A DNA stretch of 64,000 bases from Lutimaribacter_A marinistellae (GTDB lineage: Bacteria; Pseudomonadota; Alphaproteobacteria; Rhodobacterales; Rhodobacteraceae): NCBI RefSeq assembly GCF_042648365.1, contig NZ_JBHRXI010000001.1, forward strand, positions 124,001 through 188,000, written 5' to 3'. Made by a program: the position numbers and the translations under genes. Shown here in pieces: positions 62,585 to 64,000 of this stretch; the stretch's first letter is position 1; each line of letters opens with the position of its first letter. A model generated the notes under the pieces. It was given only the letters and a program-made list of their open reading frames with translations, ran no database searches and was not told where the DNA came from.

Positions 62585-63220
62585 TTATGTGCCGCGGTTT
62601 TCATCCGCCGGTCGTTCGCTGTTTGATTTCTTGATTCCACCCGGGCCGAACACCCAAGGGGCAGCTTTCGCGCGGCCCGCGCGAAAAGTCCTTATTTCGT
62701 CAAGATTGGCGCGGGTCAGGTCGATGTCGTCCCACCCGTTCACCAGCTTTTGCCGCCACATATCGGGCAGGGCAAAACCGTATTCGCGCCCGTCAATGAA
62801 CAGGCTCCCGGCCTGCAGGTCGACACTCGCCTTGACCTTGCCGGTCCCGATGATGCTCAGTATCTCGTCGGCCTGCTCCACCGCGGCGGGCAGCAGCCCG
62901 TTATTCACCGCGTTTCCGGCAAAAATATCGGCAAAACTCTCGGCAATGACGAGACGAATCCCGGCATCCACCAGGGCATAGACCGCCGCCTCCCGCGAAG
63001 AACCGCAGCCGAAATTGGGCCCGGCCACAAGCACGCTGGCATCGACGTGGCGATCCAGTGGAAACTCTTCGGCGCCGTCACGCAGATCGGCGAACAGGAA
63101 ACCGCCATATCCTTCGGCCCGACTGGCCGACATGAATCGGGCCGGGATGATCTGGTCCGTATCGACGGACGCGCGCGGCAGGGCTATGGCGAAACCTTCA
63201 TGCGTGCTCCAACCCGCCAT
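62585..63220 (-). CDS. Isopropylmalate dehydratase-type small subunit (LeuD-like)
   Basis: A 211-residue swivel-domain subunit of aconitase-family dehydratases. DTDQIIPARFM, FGCGSSREAAVYALVDAG and MWRQKLVNGWDDIDLT match LeuD. Its ATG overlaps the LeuC-like stop by one base (TGATG). Linked to TRAP and DMFase-like genes rather than leuB/leuA, it is probably a catabolic paralogue hydrating a dicarboxylate (for example citraconate- or malate-type), though true leucine synthesis cannot be excluded. Confidence 0.82.
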   Translation of the reverse strand: MAGWSTHEGFAIALPRASVDTDQIIPARFMSASRAEGYGGFLFADLRDGAEEFPLDRHVDASVLVAGPNFGCGSSREAAVYALVDAGIRLVIAESFADIFAGNAVNNGLLPAAVEQADEILSIIGTGKVKASVDLQAGSLFIDGREYGFALPDMWRQKLVNGWDDIDLTRANLDEIRTFRAGRAKAAPWVFGPGGIKKSNSERPADENRGT

Positions 63221-64000
63221 CACGCGCACCCCTCCAGATACTGCCGCGCATCCGTCAGTCGGCCGGTTACTGCGGCTGCGGCAACCATGACGGGTGACAT
63301 CAGATGCGTTCGTGCGCCCCTGCCCTGACGGCCCCGAAAGTTGCGGTTCGTGGACGAGGCACAGCGTTTTCCGGGACCGACAACATCCCCGTTCATGCCA
63401 ACGCACATCGAACAGCCCGACGCGACCCAGTCGAGCCCCGCGTCTGTGAAAATTCGGTCGAGACCCTCTTTCTCGGCCTGCGCGCGCACCAGCATGGAAC
63501 CGGGCGACACCAGGCCCGGAACACGTGCCTTGCGCCCTTTCAGCACCCCGGCCGCGGCGCGCAGATCCTCGATCCGCGCGTTGGTGCATGAACCAAGAAA
63601 CACCTGGTCGACCTCTACCGTGTCGAGCCGTTGGCCGGGCCTCAGCCCCATGTATTCCAGCGCGTCACGCACGGTGTCGGCTTGTGCCCCGCCCAGCGCG
63701 TCCGGGTCCGGAACAGTTCCGGTAATCGGCAGCGCCTGATCCGGTGTCGTACCCCAAGTAACCGTCGGCGCGATCTCGGCGGCATCGATCTCCACTTCGC
63801 GGTCGAACACGGCATCCCGGTCCGAAACCAGCGTCCGCCATGCGGTTACGGCGCTGTTCCAGTCGGATCCGTCAGGTGCGTATGGGCGGCCCTTGACATA
63901 TTCAAACGTCACATCGTCTGGCGCCACAAGCCCGAACCGCGCGCCGCCCTCGATGGACAGGTTGCACAGCGTCATGCGCCCCTCCATCGACAGGGCCCGT
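63220..64000 (-). CDS. Isopropylmalate dehydratase-type large subunit (LeuC-like), C-terminal part
   Basis: The gene enters from the right edge; only the last ~260 codons are visible (LSMEGRMTLCNLSIEGGARFG onwards). Two of the three [4Fe-4S] cysteine positions are seen in GSCTNARIEDLR and in ASGCSMCVGMNGD. NRNFRGRQGRGA is typical of LeuC. It forms the catalytic subunit with the LeuD-like protein. Confidence 0.85.
   Translation of the reverse strand, partial: RALSMEGRMTLCNLSIEGGARFGLVAPDDVTFEYVKGRPYAPDGSDWNSAVTAWRTLVSDRDAVFDREVEIDAAEIAPTVTWGTTPDQALPITGTVPDPDALGGAQADTVRDALEYMGLRPGQRLDTVEVDQVFLGSCTNARIEDLRAAAGVLKGRKARVPGLVSPGSMLVRAQAEKEGLDRIFTDAGLDWVASGCSMCVGMNGDVVGPGKRCASSTNRNFRGRQGRGARTHLMSPVMVAAAAVTGRLTDARQYLEGCA

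Noticed and set aside
62585..63220. Assignment of the LeuCD pair to leucine biosynthesis
   Set aside because: The operon partners are a TRAP transporter and an amidase-like enzyme, so I left the gene symbols blank.

Overview
The window is a 64 kb piece of a high-GC alphaproteobacterial chromosome, most likely from the Rhodobacteraceae (Roseobacter group). The reasons are the ubiB-ubiE / mutM-ech-rpsT-dnaA order, the dnaA-dnaN-recF-gyrB replication cluster, the TRAP and Liv-type transporters, RTX and PhyH-type genes, and consistently GC-rich third codon positions. No tRNA, rRNA, CRISPR array, insertion sequence or prophage gene was recognised.

Layout. 1-9.6 kb is mostly housekeeping: a partial methyltransferase, kbl (threonine/glycine metabolism), a polysaccharide deacetylase-glycosyltransferase pair, a thiolase, a cobamide/iron-sulfur protein resembling reductive dehalogenases, ubiB-ubiE (quinone synthesis), mutM and an enoyl-CoA hydratase. 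9.8-19.6 kb is the replication region: rpsT, dnaA, then two accessory genes (a frameshifted RTX gene and a PhyH dioxygenase), dnaN, recF, a LysE-family exporter overlapping recF, and gyrB.

19.7-34.7 kb is envelope-related: a secreted sulfatase with a divergent AraC regulator, a ~2,570-residue autotransporter whose passenger is built from Gly-rich repeats, and, divergent from it, a compact operon for an exported protein, ExbB, two ExbD-type proteins and TonB. The second ExbD carries Asn where the first has the proton-path Asp.

34.7-43.6 kb holds small catabolic or redox units: a HAD dehalogenase and a LysR regulator opposite an operon of PhyH dioxygenase, HD-domain protein and SnoaL-like protein (layout like the PhnY-PhnZ and TmpA-TmpB phosphonate oxidases); a DUF4399 protein; a cyclic-nucleotide-domain/thioredoxin-reductase-like fusion without the CxxC; and an alpha/beta hydrolase with an NTF2-like protein and LysR.

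43.6-53.1 kb is an eight-gene minus-strand operon that would import an aromatic compound and convert it to 3-oxoadipate: maleylacetate reductase, Liv-type binding protein, two ATPases, two permeases, a TfdB/phenol-hydroxylase-like FAD monooxygenase and a hydroxyquinol-type intradiol dioxygenase, with a divergent LysR gene. 53.2-57.9 kb holds an OprB-like porin, a DUF3299 protein, an exported amidohydrolase and an AraC regulator. 57.9-64 kb is another minus-strand catabolic operon, entering from beyond the window: LeuC-like and LeuD-like subunits, a complete TRAP transporter (P, Q, M) and an N,N-dimethylformamidase-like hydrolase.

Functions rest on motifs read by eye and family knowledge. No database or structure search was run, so substrates of the catabolic operons are inferred.
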